Assembly: GCA_031772625.1 (NCBI GenBank)
Contig: CM062813.1
Location: 693,046,420 to 693,110,419, forward strand
Direction of reading: 5' to 3'
Source of the DNA: Pinus tabuliformis
Taxonomy: Eukaryota; Streptophyta; Pinopsida; Pinales; Pinaceae
Length of the DNA stretch: 64,000 nucleotides
A program made the position numbers and the translations under genes. The notes beneath the pieces are model-generated. The model did not search any database, was not told the DNA's origin, and worked only from the letters and a program-made list of their open reading frames with translations. Below are positions 63,102 to 64,000 of the stretch, one piece after another (the stretch's first letter is position 1; each line of letters begins with the position of its first letter).

Positions 63102-64000
63102 TCACTGGTGATGATCATGATAAGAAACCACTGCACGGGCCACCCTACAAAGGAACCTCCTGAAAGGTCCTGGGACCCCAATCACATAGCGCTGTAGCCT
63201 AAGAGGAATGTCATCTATGCTAGTCTCTAGAATGTCTACTGTCAAACGCTCTAGATGGTTTTCCAATTCGGCCAAGGTCTTTGTAGATTCGTCCCATGGG
63301 GCTGGTGCTGCTGTAGCTGGCTGTTTCCTCTCATAGGGCCAGAGAGTGGCTGGTCGTCGCGGACCTACATTTGCATTTGAAACTTTTTACTATCAATGTT
63401 GGGACGATTTAAAAAATAAATAAATAAATAAATAAATAAATAAATTAGAAAATGTTGAAAATGATTTTACCTGAGTCATCCCATTGCTCTCCTGCTAGAA
63501 GAGCCATGTATGGGTCACCACAATAATCCATCCCAGCATAAGGAAAATCCTGAATCACGAAAACTTGGTTCTCCAACCAATGAAAATACTCAAGAGGAAA
63601 TCGAACAACCTCTGAACCCTCCTCAGGATGACGGGCCATAACTGTAACCCAACGCATTGGTTTGGGCTCTCGGGGAAGTCCAACTTCAACGGAAAGATGT
63701 TGTGGGACCAACATTGGGACCCTCTCTAGACCAAAGCTCACAACTAAGAAACCATATCCAAAGTTTTTCAGTTGTCCGTTCTTTGCTCTAGTCAATTGGC
63801 CTTTTACATTAGCCAACATAGCTTCGCACCAATTGAAGACGGTGCCTCGAAAGCAGTCTACTGCCATCCGCATTTGGGATCTAGTGGCCATATGTAGTGC
63901 TACACTTCCACAGAGTCTGGTGACAGTAAATGCAATCACTTTGAGTTCAGGATGGGAAATGGTTTTGATATCAATCCTTTTGTCCTTGGTTTGGTCGTTA
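63102..64000 (-). CDS. antisense two-exon ORF near the 3' end of element E (runs off the window)
   Basis: Exon 1 is complement(63471..>64000), open right to the window edge. Its 3' end is a perfect donor, CAG|GTAAAA. A 106-bp T-rich intron, complement(63365..63470), ends in AAATGTAG. Exon 2, complement(63102..63364), continues in phase (codon split after its first base) for 87 codons to TGA at 63104-63102. The visible protein (about 263 aa) has FRGTVFNWCEAMLANVKGQL, LKNFGYGFLVVSFGLERVPML, SEVVRFPLEYFHWL and a C-terminal amphipathic segment. The NWCEAML..KNFGYG pattern recalls extra ORFs of plant Tat/Athila-like elements, and Grande-like relatives are known to carry an antisense ORF in this position. 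I recognise no enzyme. A host gene next to a truncated E is the alternative. Confidence 0.7.
63414..63446 (+). repeat. (AAAT)n microsatellite in the intron of the antisense ORF
   Basis: About eight AAAT units, read as TTTA on the sense strand of the antisense ORF, making its intron U-rich as plant introns usually are. Confidence 0.95.

Larger units (their letters stand above)
52291..64000 (+). mobile_element. Ty3/gypsy Tat-like element E, 5' part (right end outside window)
   Basis: 5' LTR, PBS, a 2-kb leader, gag, protease, RT, RNase H and integrase on one reading frame, a separate archaeal-type RNase H, and an antisense ORF before the presumed 3' LTR, which is not in the window. From 55308 to 61838 all pieces share one frame with nine single stop codons and no net frameshift; the first frameshift I see is near 62120. 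Confidence 0.88.

Noticed and set aside
1-64000. tRNA, rRNA, miRNA or ordinary host genes
   Set aside because: I found no cloverleaf, rRNA-like text or host protein family; the only possible exception is the antisense ORF at 63102-64000.

Overview
The window looks like intergenic DNA from a large, repeat-rich plant nuclear genome. Ty1/copia and Ty3/gypsy LTR retrotransposons are stacked inside one another, and I found no ordinary host gene, tRNA or rRNA. The two best-preserved gypsy elements carry an archaeal-type RNase H as well as the usual one, which is typical of the plant Tat lineage. A gymnosperm or another large-genome land plant is my best guess; the species cannot be fixed from the sequence.

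Layout: (1) 1-2283 is the 3' half of a decayed gypsy pol gene (element A, + strand). (2) It is cut at 2284 by a copia element (B, LTRs 2284-3344 and 28851-29952), whose second LTR runs on into another partial copy of PBS-gag-protease (29953-31151). (3) Inside the integrase of B sits element G (5489-26772, TSD GGATA). G has LTRs of 7272 and 7260 bp, and each LTR contains a 1258-codon reading frame. Between them lies a one-frame gag-pol with the extra RNase H placed before the RT. (4) 31152-48719 is a minus-strand gypsy element (M) that keeps gag, protease and an extra 3' ORF but has lost RT and integrase. It is split by copia element C (32907-41789), which is split in turn by chromodomain gypsy element D (35952-39618, TSD ACTCC). 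(5) 48720-50330 is the extra ORF of a second M-type element (N) on the opposite strand. (6) 50331-52290 is non-coding with degenerate repeats. (7) 52291-64000 is the 5' LTR and body of another Tat-like element (E): P/Q-rich gag, protease, RT, RNase H, integrase, a separate downstream archaeal-type RNase H, and an antisense ORF with a clean intron that runs off the window.

Most coding regions are pseudogenes. In G and E the lesions are mainly single nonsense changes in an otherwise continuous frame, so the founding elements can be read with confidence. The most unusual object is G: its LTRs carry a whole gene for a globular plus coiled-coil protein, next to a cluster of TGACGTCA palindromes (bZIP-type sites) and TATA boxes. 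Because it lies in the LTR, this gene is duplicated at every insertion. The M/N family carries a protein of similar design (globular part plus coiled-coil tail) in its internal region, and E carries an antisense ORF in the comparable place.
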